A model generated the notes under the pieces. The model was not told the origin of the DNA. It searched no databases and worked only from the letters and a program-made list of their open reading frames with translations. Positions 5,137 to 5,584 of a stretch of DNA of 5,584 bases are shown here, piece after piece (within the stretch, counting starts at the first letter, position 1; each line of letters starts with the position of its first letter). The stretch is from Bacillota bacterium (GTDB taxonomy: Bacteria; Bacillota; Clostridia; Tissierellales; Peptoniphilaceae): the NCBI GenBank assembly GCA_023418835.1, contig JAEZYW010000098.1, forward strand, positions 1 to 5,584. The letters run 5' to 3'. The translations under genes and the position numbers were made by a program.

Positions 5137-5584
5137 TTATCCTGGGAAAAATATTCTCAATCCTACAAAAGCCCATACTATTATATACAATAATGCTGCA
5201 ACAGATACAGACCACCCGCCAAATAACATTGCCTTCATATTGTCGGATCTTGCAATTCCCATTTGTCCTACCATGTTTGCAGTGGGATAAACTGAAGTGG
5301 TTATTCTAGAAGCTGCAATCAATGCTATCGCCCACATTTCCATAGGGAAATTGTAAACTTCCAAAGCAGGAGCAAATAAATCGTGGGTAATTTGAAGTTG
5401 AGCAACCGCTGCCCCATCTACTCCAAATCCACCTACAAAAGAAGCTAAAATCAATAAAGATTCCCTTCCGAATCTGTCTACTAGTCCAAGTAATATGTCT
5501 CCTAAAGCTTGGAAACCTCCACCTAAGTTAATAAGTTCCAAAAGAACGTTTAGCAATATAAATAGCAAAAACATACTTGCCATC
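5137..5584 (-). CDS. Multi-pass membrane protein, putative transporter (5'-truncated by window edge)
   Basis: Only the C-terminal 148 or so residues are present; the frame is open to the window edge, so the Met at 5583 should not be taken as the start. Four hydrophobic segments are visible, at about residues 3-17, 40-56, 80-95 and 122-145. Between them are FVGGFGVDGAAVAQLQITHD and a polar-residue-bearing segment ASRITTSVYPTANMVGQMG, the kind of glycine/serine/threonine-rich re-entrant region seen in ion-coupled transporters of the ion-transporter superfamily. It ends in a short hydrophobic tail with no cytoplasmic domain. The likely role is solute import at the cytoplasmic membrane, but family and substrate are not recognisable from this fragment. 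It shares orientation with the next gene (4922-3775) but is separated from it by a terminator. An L-lactate permease/GntP-like or uncharacterised permease family are alternatives. Confidence 0.7.
   Translation of the reverse strand, partial: MASMFLLFILLNVLLELINLGGGFQALGDILLGLVDRFGRESLLILASFVGGFGVDGAAVAQLQITHDLFAPALEVYNFPMEMWAIALIAASRITTSVYPTANMVGQMGIARSDNMKAMLFGGWSVSVAALLYIIVWAFVGLRIFFPG

Overview
This is an AT-rich window with strong GGAGG ribosome binding sites, A/T-rich promoters, several intrinsic terminators and a textbook T-box leader. Together with a ferredoxin-linked 2-oxoacid oxidoreductase this points to a low-GC, strictly anaerobic, amino-acid-using Firmicute (Clostridia/Tissierellia-like, for example the Peptoniphilus/Anaerococcus group). 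The lineage is an inference; no marker gene is present.

Layout. Positions 1-2118 (minus strand) hold iorB (cut by the left edge) and iorA, the two subunits of indolepyruvate ferredoxin oxidoreductase, joined by a one-base TGATG overlap. Upstream of iorA, 2134-2398 is a complete T-box leader (Stem I, Stem II region, antiterminator/terminator), with its own promoter at 2405-2432. The specifier reads UGG and the T-box reads UGGC, so both tRNA contacts agree on tRNA-Trp. Positions 2545-3726 (plus strand, divergent from iorAB) encode an M20D-type amidohydrolase of the hippurate / indoleacetyl-amino-acid hydrolase kind. A hairpin at 3731-3766 serves as a terminator for this gene and for the convergent gene beyond it. 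Positions 3775-4922 (minus) encode a multi-pass membrane protein, probably a transporter, whose reading frame is broken by one base at 3993-4001. Its upstream region (4923-5076) has a good promoter and a long inverted repeat in the predicted 5' UTR. Positions 5137-5584 (minus) are the C-terminal part of a second multi-pass membrane protein, ending in its own strong terminator.

How it fits together. The most informative point is regulatory. A tryptophan-starvation-activated T-box in front of iorAB suggests that the enzyme is made when charged tRNA-Trp is scarce. That favours the reductive, biosynthetic direction (indoleacetyl-CoA to indolepyruvate, then transamination to Trp) over Trp catabolism. 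The neighbouring M20D hydrolase could release an aryl-acid or amino-acid moiety from an N-acyl conjugate, and the two membrane proteins could import substrates. These last links are guesses from gene position only. Each transcription unit has its own promoter or terminator, so the four units are not one operon.
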